From CAYYOS01 sp964473355 (lineage in GTDB: Bacteria > Pseudomonadota > Gammaproteobacteria > Burkholderiales > REEB80), in assembly GCA_964473355.1 (NCBI GenBank), contig CAYYOS010000099.1, positions 1-9,399 of the forward strand: a stretch of DNA of 9,399 bases, given 5' to 3'. The notes under the pieces were generated by a model, which ran no database searches, had not been told where the DNA came from, and saw only the letters and a program-made list of their open reading frames with translations. This document shows positions 1-6,863 of this stretch, piece by piece. Both the position numbers and the translations under genes were made by a program. The first letter of the stretch is position 1; each line of letters begins with the position of its first letter.

Positions 1-765
1 CGCTTTGTATTGTTGGGAACGGACTATGTCTATCCGCGTACCACGAACAAAATTCTGCGCGCCTTCCTAAAATCCAAAGGCGTAGCCGAGGCCGACATTA
101 TGGAAGACTACACGCCCTTTGGTCATAGCGATTACCAAACCATTATTGCCAAAATTAAGAAATTTGCCGCAGAAGGCAAGAAAACCGCGGTCATCTCCAC
201 CATTAACGGCGATTCCAACGTGCCCTTCTATAAAGAACTGGGTAATGCCGGCCTGAAAGCGACGGATGTGCCGGTCATTGCATTTTCGGTTGGTGAGGAA
301 GAGTTGCGCGGTGTTGATACCAAACCTTTGGTGGGTCACCTAGCGGCGTGGAATTACTTTATGTCGATAAAAAACCCCGAGAATGACAAATTCATCAAAA
401 TGTACAAAGACTGGGCTAAGAAAGCCAAGCTCCCGAATGCCGACAAAGCCGTGACCAATGATCCAATGGAGGCAACTTTTGTGGGTATACATATGTGGAA
501 GCAAGCGGTTGAAAAGGCTAAGAGCACCGACGTTGATAAAGTTATCGCCGCAATGGGTGGACAAAGTTTCAAGGCACCTTCCGGCATGACAATAAAAATG
601 GATGAGAAGAATCATCATTTGCATAAGCCGGTCTTTATCGGCGAAGTGCGCGGCGACGGTCAATTTAATGTGGTATGGAAAACCTCCGGCCCCATTAAAG
701 CGGCGCCGTGGAGTCCTTTTATTGCCGGTAACGACAAGAAAAAAGACGAGCCGGATACCAAGTAA
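1..765 (+). CDS. urtA: UrtA, urea ABC transporter substrate-binding protein (3' part)
   Basis: This is the C-terminal 254 residues of the periplasmic urea-binding protein that delivers urea to the UrtBC permease. The frame is open from the first base, so the gene starts upstream of the window; full-length family members are roughly 400-430 residues, so about 60% is present. Family-typical blocks, in order, are LLGTDYVYPRTTN, YTPFGHSDYQTI, the run KKTAVISTINGDSNVPFYKELG, AFSVGEEEL, KPLVGHLAAWNYF and VTNDPMEA, then the closing GQFNVVWKTSGP. These are characteristic of UrtA rather than of branched-chain amino-acid binding proteins in general. The protein ends in a short charged tail (NDKKKDEPDTK). 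It is the first visible gene of the operon, and urtB follows 55 nt downstream across a strong hairpin. Signal peptide and promoter are outside the window. Identification is confident from motifs and from the following urtBCDE-ure genes. Confidence 0.95.
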   Translation, partial: RFVLLGTDYVYPRTTNKILRAFLKSKGVAEADIMEDYTPFGHSDYQTIIAKIKKFAAEGKKTAVISTINGDSNVPFYKELGNAGLKATDVPVIAFSVGEEELRGVDTKPLVGHLAAWNYFMSIKNPENDKFIKMYKDWAKKAKLPNADKAVTNDPMEATFVGIHMWKQAVEKAKSTDVDKVIAAMGGQSFKAPSGMTIKMDEKNHHLHKPVFIGEVRGDGQFNVVWKTSGPIKAAPWSPFIAGNDKKKDEPDTK

Positions 766-775
766 GTTTGAATTT

Positions 776-799
776 CCCGGCTGGCATCCGCCGGCCGGG
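776..799 (+). terminator. GC-rich hairpin between urtA and urtB (possible partial terminator or mRNA stabiliser)
   Basis: CCCGGCTGGC at 776-785 pairs with GCCGGCCGGG at 790-799 (ten pairs, one of them G-T) around the four-base loop ATCC. The next 16 bases (800-815) are T-rich, with 11 T, but the T's are interrupted by A, C and G, so this is not a textbook intrinsic terminator. It lies directly after the binding-protein gene. Known ABC operons often have such a hairpin here, lowering read-through or protecting the upstream message so that the binding protein is made in excess; that role is inferred here. The sequence also resembles the left end of the repeat in the ureA-ureB gap, so it may be a repeat remnant. 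Confidence 0.55.
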
Positions 800-820
800 T
801 TACTTTCGTTTGTTTACCTC

Positions 821-2413
821 ATGATGCTACGCACTCTTTTCGCGTTGCTATGGCTAGCTACGCTTACCACTTTGCCCGCCCAAGCGGCTTTGAACCCAGC
901 GGTCATTAATCAATTACGTACTGATGATGCCGACCAAAAAATTCATGCCATACAGCAATTGGCTTTGGTGGGGAGCGCGGAAGCAACGCAAGTTCTGCAA
1001 GCGCTGGCGGATGACGCGCTGGTGCTCACTGCCAACCAAGTTGTACGCATCGAGAGTGGCCGCGCTTTTGACGCAGCCACTGGGCAGGAGATCGTGCCGG
1101 TTCCGGAAAATCCCGAAACACTCATCATTAATAACCGAGTGCGCAGAGAGTTGGCTACTACCTTAGCGGTTCTTAAACTTTTCGTTGCGGATCGAGGCGA
1201 GCGGTTGGCGGCAGCCAAAGAGTTAGAAGATAACGCCGATCCGATATTCATTCCCATTTTAGATCGCGCCCTCGCCCAGGAGCGCGACCCGCAAATAAAA
1301 CAAATGGTAGGCTTGGCCCGAGCCTTAATTGCGCTTAAAAATCCCGATAAAGCGCAACGCTTAGCGGCGGTAAAGATCCTGGGTGAAAGCGCCAACCCCA
1401 ATCTTAAAGTCCGCCTGGCGGCCTTAACTGACCCGGCTAACGAGCCCGACAGCCAAGTCCGGCAAGAAGCGAAAGCGTCACTACGTTCGTTGGAATCACG
1501 TTTGGCGTTCGGCGAAAATATCAGCCGCGTTTTTTCAGGCTTAAGTCTGGGCAGCGTTTTGTTGCTGGCGGCGCTGGGGCTCGCTATTACCTATGGGGTG
1601 ATGGGCGTTATTAATATGGCGCATGGGGAACTCCTAATGATAGGCGCTTATGCGACTTATTTGATGCAAAGCCTTTTTCGCGCGCATTTTGCGCAAGCCT
1701 TGGATTGGTACGTCGTGGCGGCCATTCCTGTCGCTTTTTTTAGCGCGGCACTGGTGGGCATCATTATGGAGCGCACGGTGATACGCTGGCTTTATGGGCG
1801 CCCTCTGGAAACCCTGCTGGCGACTTGGGGATTGTCCTTAATCCTAATCCAAGCGGCACGCGTGGTTTTTGGCCCGCAAAACTTGGAAGTGGCGAATCCC
1901 AGTTGGATGTCCGGCGGGGTGCAATTGATGAGTAATGTCGTGCTGCCCTGGAATCGTGTGATTATTATCGGCTTTGCGCTATTTGTGCTGGCCTTAGTTT
2001 GGGTGTTATTAAATCGTACGCGTTTGGGTTTATTCGTGCGTGCGGTGACGCAAAACCGCGCCATGGCAGGATGTGTGGGCGTACCCACCGGACGGATCGA
2101 TACCCTGGCATTTGGCCTCGGCGCCGGCATCGCTGGTTTGGGTGGCGTGGCGCTGTCACAAATTGCCAATGTAGGCCCCGACATGGGACAAGGCTATATC
2201 GTCGATTCATTTATGGTAGTGGTGTTAGGTGGCGTGGGTCAACTGGCCGGCGCGGTATGGGCAGCATTGGGTCTAGGCGTGGTCACCAAATTTTTAGAAG
2301 GCTGGGCCGGTGCAGTCATTGCTAAAATCGCGGTGCTAGTTTTCATTATTATTTTCATACAGAAACGTCCTCAGGGTTTATTTGCCATCAAGGGCCGCTT
2401 TGCGGATACCTAG
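821..2413 (+). CDS. urtB: UrtB, urea ABC transporter permease with N-terminal periplasmic HEAT-like extension
   Basis: This is an inner-membrane permease subunit (LivH-like family) that forms the urea channel with UrtC. The 530-residue protein starts at ATG 821 or at the adjacent ATG 824; no clear ribosome binding site separates the two. Upstream in-frame starts would overlap urtA and lack the signal peptide, so I reject them. Residues 1-22 look like a signal peptide ending AQA. Residues about 30-225 are a soluble helical region with HEAT-like repeats (about 36-66, 125-172 and 176-225, with runs such as RLAAAKELED and RLAAVKILGES). The membrane domain starts near residue 236 and holds the family motif GVMGVINMAHGELLMIGAY (about 259-277) and, near the C terminus, VVVLGGVGQLAGAV. 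Proteobacterial UrtB proteins usually have this long form. The urtC GTG start follows one base after the stop. Confidence 0.95.
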   Translation: MMLRTLFALLWLATLTTLPAQAALNPAVINQLRTDDADQKIHAIQQLALVGSAEATQVLQALADDALVLTANQVVRIESGRAFDAATGQEIVPVPENPETLIINNRVRRELATTLAVLKLFVADRGERLAAAKELEDNADPIFIPILDRALAQERDPQIKQMVGLARALIALKNPDKAQRLAAVKILGESANPNLKVRLAALTDPANEPDSQVRQEAKASLRSLESRLAFGENISRVFSGLSLGSVLLLAALGLAITYGVMGVINMAHGELLMIGAYATYLMQSLFRAHFAQALDWYVVAAIPVAFFSAALVGIIMERTVIRWLYGRPLETLLATWGLSLILIQAARVVFGPQNLEVANPSWMSGGVQLMSNVVLPWNRVIIIGFALFVLALVWVLLNRTRLGLFVRAVTQNRAMAGCVGVPTGRIDTLAFGLGAGIAGLGGVALSQIANVGPDMGQGYIVDSFMVVVLGGVGQLAGAVWAALGLGVVTKFLEGWAGAVIAKIAVLVFIIIFIQKRPQGLFAIKGRFADT

Positions 2414-2414
2414 C

Positions 2415-3533
2415 GTGGCAATTAACCGCACCCCATTTTTTCTTCGCTTTATTGCGGCGACCGGTGGACGCGGCTGGATCGGGCTGGGCGCCTTTGCTTT
2501 TATTACCCTGGTATTGCTGCCTATCGGCCATTTGTGGTTAGCACCCGATCATCCGCTGCATGTGTCCAGCTATGTGGTCACTCTCGGCGGAAAAATAATG
2601 TGTTACGCCATCGTCGCCGTGGCCATGGATTTAATCTGGGGCTTCGGCGGCATATTGTCTTTAGGGCATGGACTTTTTTTCGCGCTCGGTGGCTACGCCT
2701 TCGGCATGTACTTGATGCGCAGCATAGGCCTGGAGGGCGTGTACCATTCACCACTGCCGGACTTCATGGTATTTCTGGATTGGAAGGCATTACCTTGGTA
2801 TTGGCAAGGGACCGACAATTTCTGGTTCGCGGTCTTGTTGGTGTTATTGGTGCCGGCCCTGTTAGCTTTTATATTTGGATATTTTGCCTTCCGCTCGCGC
2901 ATCAAAGGCGTCTATTTTTCTATCATCACCCAGGCCCTGACGTTTGCTTTCATGCTCTTGTTTTTCAGTAATGAAACTGGCTTTGGCGGCAATAACGGCT
3001 TTACTGATTTCAAACGCATTCTGGGTTATTCAATAACCGCACCGGAAACGCGCGTGGTGTTGTTTGGATTATCGGCGGCAATGCTCATGTTCACACTGAT
3101 ATTGGGGCGCTACTTAGTGGCTTCAAAGTTCGGGCGGGTGTTAACGGCGATTCGCGATTCGGAATCTCGGGTGATGTTCTCCGGCTATAACCCGCTATGG
3201 TACAAACTCTTTATTTGGACGCTTTCGGCCGTGTTATGCGCCGTGGCCGGGGCACTTTATGTACCGCAGGTTGGTATTATTAACCCCAGTGAAATGTCAC
3301 CCGCAAATTCCATCGAGATCGCCATTTGGGTTGCAGTCGGCGGCCGTGGCACGCTAATCGGCCCGGCACTGGGCGCGTTTATCGTTAATCTTTCCAAAAG
3401 TTGGTTCACCATGGCGTTCCCTGAATATTGGCTATTTTTTCTCGGCCTACTTTTCGTTTTGGTCACGCTATTTTTACCGCAAGGCGTCGTGGGTTTGTGG
3501 CGGCGTTTGCGCCAGGGTAGGGCGCGAAGATGA
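2415..3533 (+). CDS. urtC: UrtC, urea ABC transporter permease
   Basis: This is the second inner-membrane permease subunit (LivM-like family), partner of UrtB. I place the start at GTG 2415, one base after the urtB stop, giving 372 residues (first residues read as MAINRTPFF). The frame also opens at TTG 2382 inside urtB, but that is a rarer start and adds a non-conserved leader; no in-frame ATG exists nearby. Hydrophobic segments run from about residue 20 to the C terminus. The family block AMDLIWGFGGILSLGHGLFF (about 70-89) and GGYAFGMYLMR just after it are diagnostic, as are SRIKGVYFSIITQAL, NNGFTDFK and, near the end, AVGGRGTLIGPALGAF. The last codons overlap urtD (ATGA at 3530-3533), suggesting translational coupling to the ATPase gene. 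The family call is certain; the exact start is not. Confidence 0.94.
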   Translation: MAINRTPFFLRFIAATGGRGWIGLGAFAFITLVLLPIGHLWLAPDHPLHVSSYVVTLGGKIMCYAIVAVAMDLIWGFGGILSLGHGLFFALGGYAFGMYLMRSIGLEGVYHSPLPDFMVFLDWKALPWYWQGTDNFWFAVLLVLLVPALLAFIFGYFAFRSRIKGVYFSIITQALTFAFMLLFFSNETGFGGNNGFTDFKRILGYSITAPETRVVLFGLSAAMLMFTLILGRYLVASKFGRVLTAIRDSESRVMFSGYNPLWYKLFIWTLSAVLCAVAGALYVPQVGIINPSEMSPANSIEIAIWVAVGGRGTLIGPALGAFIVNLSKSWFTMAFPEYWLFFLGLLFVLVTLFLPQGVVGLWRRLRQGRARR

Positions 3534-4339
3534 GCGAGGCGGCAGACGGCGTTGTCATCAACCGCGGACATATGCTGCGCGGCGGGGAACTTGATGTTAG
3601 TCACAATGTTATTTTGTACTTAGAAGACATCACGGTTTCCTTTGATGGCTTTAAGGCGCTTAATAATCTCACCTTAGCTATCGACGCAAATGAGCTGCGC
3701 TGCATCATCGGACCCAATGGCGCAGGCAAGACTACCATGATGGATGTGATTACCGGTAAGACCCGCCCCAGCGCGGGCACCGCGTTTTTTGGCCAAACTC
3801 TGGATTTAACGCGCATGTCCGAACCCCAAATTGCGCGTGCCGGCATTGGTCGAAAATTTCAGAAACCCACCGTGTTTGAACATCACAGCGTGTTTGAAAA
3901 TCTTGAACTGGCTATGCACACCAACAAAAATGTTCGTCATAGTTTATTTGTTGAAATCGACGACATGACGCGCGACCGCATTGCCGATACCTTGCGTTTA
4001 ATTCGCTTAAACGAGCATGCCGACCAACTCGCGGGTCTGCTCTCGCACGGGCAAAAGCAATGGCTGGAAATAGGCATGCTGCTCATGCAGGAGCCCAAGC
4101 TGTTGCTCCTGGATGAACCCGTGGCAGGGATGAGTGATGATGAGACCGAGCGCACCGCTGAATTGTTTAAATCATTGGCCGGGAAACAATCGCTAGTGGT
4201 GGTTGAGCATGACATGGCTTTCATTGCGCAACTTGGTGGCAAAGTGACCGTATTGCACGAAGGCAGTGTCTTGGCTGAGGGTGATTTGGCGGCGGTGCAG
4301 GCCAACCCCCAGGTCGTTGAAGTCTACCTCGGGCGTTAA
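3530..4339 (+). CDS. urtD: UrtD, urea ABC transporter ATP-binding protein (LivG-like)
   Basis: This is one of two cytoplasmic ATPases that energise UrtBC, 269 residues long. Motifs, by residue from ATG 3530: Walker A GPNGAGKTT (61-69), Q-loop Gln111 in GRKFQKPTVFE, ABC signature LSHGQ (171-175), Walker B LLLLDE (191-196) and H-loop His227 in VVEHDM. A His in the third position of the signature (LSHGQKQWLEIGMLL) is, from family knowledge, typical of UrtD and is not a defect. The first 27 or so residues precede the usual LYLEDITVSFDGFKALNNL start of the domain; an internal ATG at 3572 is a less likely start because ATG 3530 forms an ATGA overlap with the urtC stop. urtE begins two bases after the stop. 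All catalytic motifs are intact. Confidence 0.95.
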   Translation: MSEAADGVVINRGHMLRGGELDVSHNVILYLEDITVSFDGFKALNNLTLAIDANELRCIIGPNGAGKTTMMDVITGKTRPSAGTAFFGQTLDLTRMSEPQIARAGIGRKFQKPTVFEHHSVFENLELAMHTNKNVRHSLFVEIDDMTRDRIADTLRLIRLNEHADQLAGLLSHGQKQWLEIGMLLMQEPKLLLLDEPVAGMSDDETERTAELFKSLAGKQSLVVVEHDMAFIAQLGGKVTVLHEGSVLAEGDLAAVQANPQVVEVYLGR

Positions 4340-4341
4340 CG

Positions 4342-5034
4342 ATGTTACGTGTCGAAAACTTAAATCAGTATTATGGCGGCAGTCATATCCTGCGCAATTT
4401 ATCTTTTGAAGTGCAGACGGGGCAAGTGACGACGCTGCTGGGGCGCAATGGCGTGGGTAAATCCACCCTCTTAAAATGTCTTATGGGCTTACTGCCCGCC
4501 GCCAACGGCAGTATAAGTTTTGACGGCAGGGATATTACCACACAGGCCTCGCACCGGCGCGTTCAAGCCGGCATTGGTTATGTGCCGCAGGGGCGCGAAA
4601 TTTTTCCGCGTCTTACTGTGCAGGAGAATTTATCAATGGGCCTCGCGGTAAAACCCCGCGGCACGCCTTTGCCGGCAAATATTTTTGAGATGTTTCCGGT
4701 GCTGCGACAAATGCTGAATCGGCGAGGCGGCGATCTCTCTGGCGGTCAGCAACAGCAATTGGCCATTGGTCGTGCGCTTGCCGCATCGCCTAAGCTATTA
4801 ATTCTCGATGAACCCACCGAGGGAATTCAGCCGTCGATTATAAAAGATATTGAACGCGTTATTCGTACCTTAGCGACCGAAGGGAGTATGGCGATTTTGC
4901 TGGTGGAACAGTACTACGATTTCGCTCGGTCCTTGTCGCATCAGTATTTATTGATGGAGCGGGGCGAATTCATAAAACGCGGTGCGGGCGAAAATATGGA
5001 AGAGGACGGCGTTCGCGAACTACTCGCGGTATGA
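4342..5034 (+). CDS. urtE: UrtE, urea ABC transporter ATP-binding protein (LivF-like)
   Basis: This is the second cytoplasmic ATPase of the transporter, 230 residues. Motifs: Walker A GRNGVGKST (34-42), Q-loop Gln83 in YVPQGREIFP, ABC signature LSGGQ (132-136) followed by QQQLAIGRAL, and Walker B LLILDE (152-157) in LDEPTEGIQPS. The H-loop position holds Gln190 (LLVEQYYDFA) in place of His; LivF/UrtE proteins commonly have VEQ here, so I read it as a family trait. PTEGIQPSII and the ending GVRELLAV fit UrtE. The gene starts two bases after the urtD stop and is followed seven bases later by ureD, so transporter and urease genes look like one transcription unit. It is complete, with no sign of damage. 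Confidence 0.95.
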   Translation: MLRVENLNQYYGGSHILRNLSFEVQTGQVTTLLGRNGVGKSTLLKCLMGLLPAANGSISFDGRDITTQASHRRVQAGIGYVPQGREIFPRLTVQENLSMGLAVKPRGTPLPANIFEMFPVLRQMLNRRGGDLSGGQQQQLAIGRALAASPKLLILDEPTEGIQPSIIKDIERVIRTLATEGSMAILLVEQYYDFARSLSHQYLLMERGEFIKRGAGENMEEDGVRELLAV

Positions 5035-5041
5035 TATCGAG

Positions 5042-5890
5042 ATGCTGATCGAAAGCCACGTCGCCAGTAGTGCTTGGCGGGCCGAACTTGCTTTGCAATT
5101 TGCGCGACGCGGCGACGCTACGCGCCTCACACAACGCCAGCATGTCGGGCCCTTACAGGTACAAAAAGCGCTCTATCCGGAAGGCGACGCAGTGTGCCAC
5201 GCAATTCTTTTGCACCCGCCCGCCGGTATTGCGGGCGGCGACGAGCTGGCAATTAAGGTAGCGCTAGAGCCCGACGCACACGCTCTGCTCACCACGCCCG
5301 GTGCCGCAAAATGGTATCGCAGCAATGCACCCTGGGCACAGCAAACCGTGCAGCTTCATGTAGGTTCCGGCGCAAAGCTGGAATGGTTGCCGCAGGAGAC
5401 GATTTTTTTTAAGGGCTGCCGCGCACAGATTCATCACCGCGTGCACTTGAGTGAGAACGCGCGTTATCTTGGTTGGGATGTATGGTGCATGGGGCGCACT
5501 GCCTCGGGCGAGCATTTCGATAGCGGCACGCTGCGCGTGGCCACGGAAATTCATTCGGGCGATCAAGCGCTTTGGATCGAGCAAGGCTGTTTGACGGGAG
5601 GGACAAATTTACTGACGTCGCCCGCTGGGCTAGCGGGGCGCAGCGTGTGCGGAACTTTACTTGCGGCGGGTGCCACGATAGCGCCCCAATTATTGTCTGC
5701 ATGCCGCGCATTGCAGCCTCAAGAAAATGGCGCTTTGCATGGCATTACCGTGTTGCCGCATTTGCTCGTCGCGCGCTATCTGGGCGATTCGTCGGAAGCA
5801 GCGCGCGCTTGGTTTATCGAATTGTGGCATTTGCTGCGCCCCGCGTTGATGGGGCGCCAAGCGCAACCGCCGCGTATTTGGAGTACGTAA
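5042..5890 (+). CDS. ureD: UreD (UreH), urease accessory protein
   Basis: UreD is the cytoplasmic scaffold that binds apo-urease and, with UreF and UreG, forms the complex that delivers nickel and CO2 to the active site. It has 282 residues from ATG 5042. The same frame is open upstream to 4982 inside urtE, but that leader is not UreD-like, while MLIESHVASSAWRAELALQF is a normal start. Family blocks by residue: QRQHVGPLQVQKALYPEG (31-48), HPPAGIAGGDEL (58-69), TTPGAAKWYRS (84-94), LEWLPQETIFF (113-123), RYLGDSSEAARAWF (245-258) and WHLLRPALMG (262-271). Length is normal. A run of eight T's at 5403-5410 (codons for Ile-Phe-Phe) is a possible slippage or sequencing-error site, but the frame is intact through it. 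ureA starts one base after the stop. Confidence 0.95.
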   Translation: MLIESHVASSAWRAELALQFARRGDATRLTQRQHVGPLQVQKALYPEGDAVCHAILLHPPAGIAGGDELAIKVALEPDAHALLTTPGAAKWYRSNAPWAQQTVQLHVGSGAKLEWLPQETIFFKGCRAQIHHRVHLSENARYLGWDVWCMGRTASGEHFDSGTLRVATEIHSGDQALWIEQGCLTGGTNLLTSPAGLAGRSVCGTLLAAGATIAPQLLSACRALQPQENGALHGITVLPHLLVARYLGDSSEAARAWFIELWHLLRPALMGRQAQPPRIWST

Positions 5891-5891
5891 A

Positions 5892-6194
5892 ATGGAACTT
5901 ACCCCAAGAGAAAAAGACAAGCTGCTGATCTTCACCGCCGCGCTGCTCGCCGAGCGCCGCCGTGATCGCGGCTTGAAATTAAATTATCCCGAAGCCGTGG
6001 CGTTTATCTCCGCCGCGATTATGGAAGGCGCGCGCGATGGCAAGACCGTAGCCGAACTCATGAGCACAGGGACCACGCTGCTAGGACGTGATGAGGTGAT
6101 GGAAGGTGTAGCGGAAATGATTCCCGAGATACAAGTGGAAGCGACGTTTCCAGATGGCACAAAATTAGTGACGGTACATCATCCGATAATTTGA
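5892..6194 (+). CDS. ureA: UreA, urease gamma subunit
   Basis: This is the smallest structural subunit of nickel urease, which hydrolyses urea to ammonia and carbamate in the cytoplasm; it packs against UreB and UreC in the (ABC)3 trimer. At 100 residues it is the expected length. The sequence is canonical throughout: MELTPREKDKLLIFTAALLA at the start, then ERRRDRGLKLNYPEAVAFIS, IMEGARDGKTVAELM, GRDEVMEGVAEMIPEIQVEA and the ending FPDGTKLVTVHHPI. A good ribosome binding site, GGAG at 5880-5883, lies eight bases before the ATG. The gene is normally followed almost at once by ureB, but here a 360-base gap filled largely by repeat DNA intervenes, so coupling to ureB is probably lost. Confidence 0.97.
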   Translation: MELTPREKDKLLIFTAALLAERRRDRGLKLNYPEAVAFISAAIMEGARDGKTVAELMSTGTTLLGRDEVMEGVAEMIPEIQVEATFPDGTKLVTVHHPII

Positions 6195-6554
6195 AAACAA
6201 TTGGGTACGAAATGTTTCTAGCTGGTTTTTTAAAATTTCTAACAACTTTTGTTTGGTGCGCTGCGCGCAATTTTTCGGGGCCGGTTATGCCCCGGCGGGG
6301 CAGTTACTTTTTCTTGCTTGTCCAAGAAAAAGTAACCAAAAAGAAGGACACCCCGCTTACCGCCCCCTACGGGGGTCCCCTGCGTTGCTCGCCATGCTGG
6401 GCGGCTGCGGAACTCGCGCTGCGCGCTCAGACAGTCCTCGCCGACTTCCCCCGACACGACTGCGCTACTCGGCGATGCACAGGGGCCCCAAAAAACCAAA
6501 TCAACACCAGCGGTGCTTTTACGTGCAGTGAATTTGTCATCAATCAGAGATGAA
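6195..6554 (+). repeat. Repeat-filled gap between ureA and ureB (palindromic, non-coding element)
   Basis: All other junctions from urtB onward are 0-7 bases or overlapping, so this 360-base gap is exceptional. Its core, about 6269-6497, is packed with inverted repeats: GGGGC 6277-6281 with GCCCC 6289-6293; a perfect 14-bp stem at 6303-6336; CCCCC 6363-6367 with GGGGG 6371-6375; and a longer imperfect pair, 6372-6393 with 6471-6489, enclosing about 77 bases. The layout, and its spurious translation (for example APAGQLLFLACPRKSNQK), match from memory a dispersed repeat common in beta- and gammaproteobacterial genomes that often gives false short ORFs. It has no transposase, so it would be a non-autonomous (MITE-like) element. 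The flanks, 6195-6268 and 6498-6554, hold no gene; 6195-6250 is AT-rich. I see no convincing promoter. Element boundaries are approximate. Confidence 0.7.
6303..6336. repeat. Perfect 14-bp inverted repeat within the ureA-ureB element
   Basis: GTTACTTTTTCTTG at 6303-6316 is the exact reverse complement of 6323-6336, around the six-base loop CTTGTC. It would form a stable hairpin in the transcript between ureA and ureB. No T tract follows on either strand, so it does not look like an intrinsic terminator; a role in RNA processing or stability is possible but not shown. Confidence 0.85.
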
Positions 6555-6863
6555 ATGATCCCCGGCGAATACAAAATCGAAAATGGCGAGATCGAGTTGA
6601 ACGCCGGATGTTCAACCATCACTATCAGTGTTGCCAATACCGGCGACCGACCCATCCAAGTTGGCTCGCATTATCATTTTTACGAAACCAATGCGGCACT
6701 CGCCTTTGAGCGTGAAGCCGTGCGTGGTATGCGCTTGAATATCGCGGCGGGCACGGCGGTGCGTTTTGAGCCGGGGCAGGCGCGCACGGTTGAATTAATC
6801 GCCTTGCGCGGTGAACGCCGTGTGTTTGGCTTCGCGGGAAAAATCATGGGGAAACTCGAATGA
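6555..6863 (+). CDS. ureB: UreB, urease beta subunit
   Basis: This is a structural subunit of the urease trimer, 102 residues, the expected length. I chose ATG 6555 because UreB proteins begin MIPGEYKIENGEIELNAG; the frame also extends upstream to GTG 6513 but that adds 14 residues derived from the gap. Other family blocks: ISVANTGDRPIQVGSHYHFYETN (about 24-46), FEREAVRGMRLNIAAGTAVRFEPG (about 51-74) and RRVFGFAGKIMGKLE at the end. The ribosome binding site is weak (AGAGA at 6546-6550). A tiny overlapping reading frame, ATG AAA TGA at 6550-6558, sits on the start codon. The stop overlaps the ureC start (ATGA, 6860-6863). Upstream sits the repeat element, so ureB may be translated independently of ureA. 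Confidence 0.96.
   Translation: MIPGEYKIENGEIELNAGCSTITISVANTGDRPIQVGSHYHFYETNAALAFEREAVRGMRLNIAAGTAVRFEPGQARTVELIALRGERRVFGFAGKIMGKLE

Noticed and set aside
602..820. Upstream extension of urtB into urtA, giving 603 residues.
   Set aside because: It overlaps urtA by over 160 bases in another frame, and the signal peptide begins only at 821/824.
2382..2414. TTG start for urtC at 2382.
   Set aside because: It adds 11 residues inside urtB with a rarer start codon; GTG 2415 directly after the urtB stop is more plausible, though not proven.
4900..4920. Gln190 in place of the H-loop His of UrtE as a sign of an inactive ATPase.
   Set aside because: VEQ at this position is common in LivF/UrtE proteins, and all other ATPase motifs are intact.
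6303..6336. The 14-bp hairpin as an intrinsic terminator ending a ureA transcript.
   Set aside because: No T tract follows on either strand; the stem is itself AT-rich and is followed by CAAAAAGAAG.
6191..6553. Open frames of about 92-120 codons (including 6253-6531) in the ureA-ureB gap as possible small genes.
   Set aside because: They lie within the palindromic repeat, overlap one another in several frames, lack ribosome binding sites, and their translations look like spurious ORFs I recall from this repeat type.
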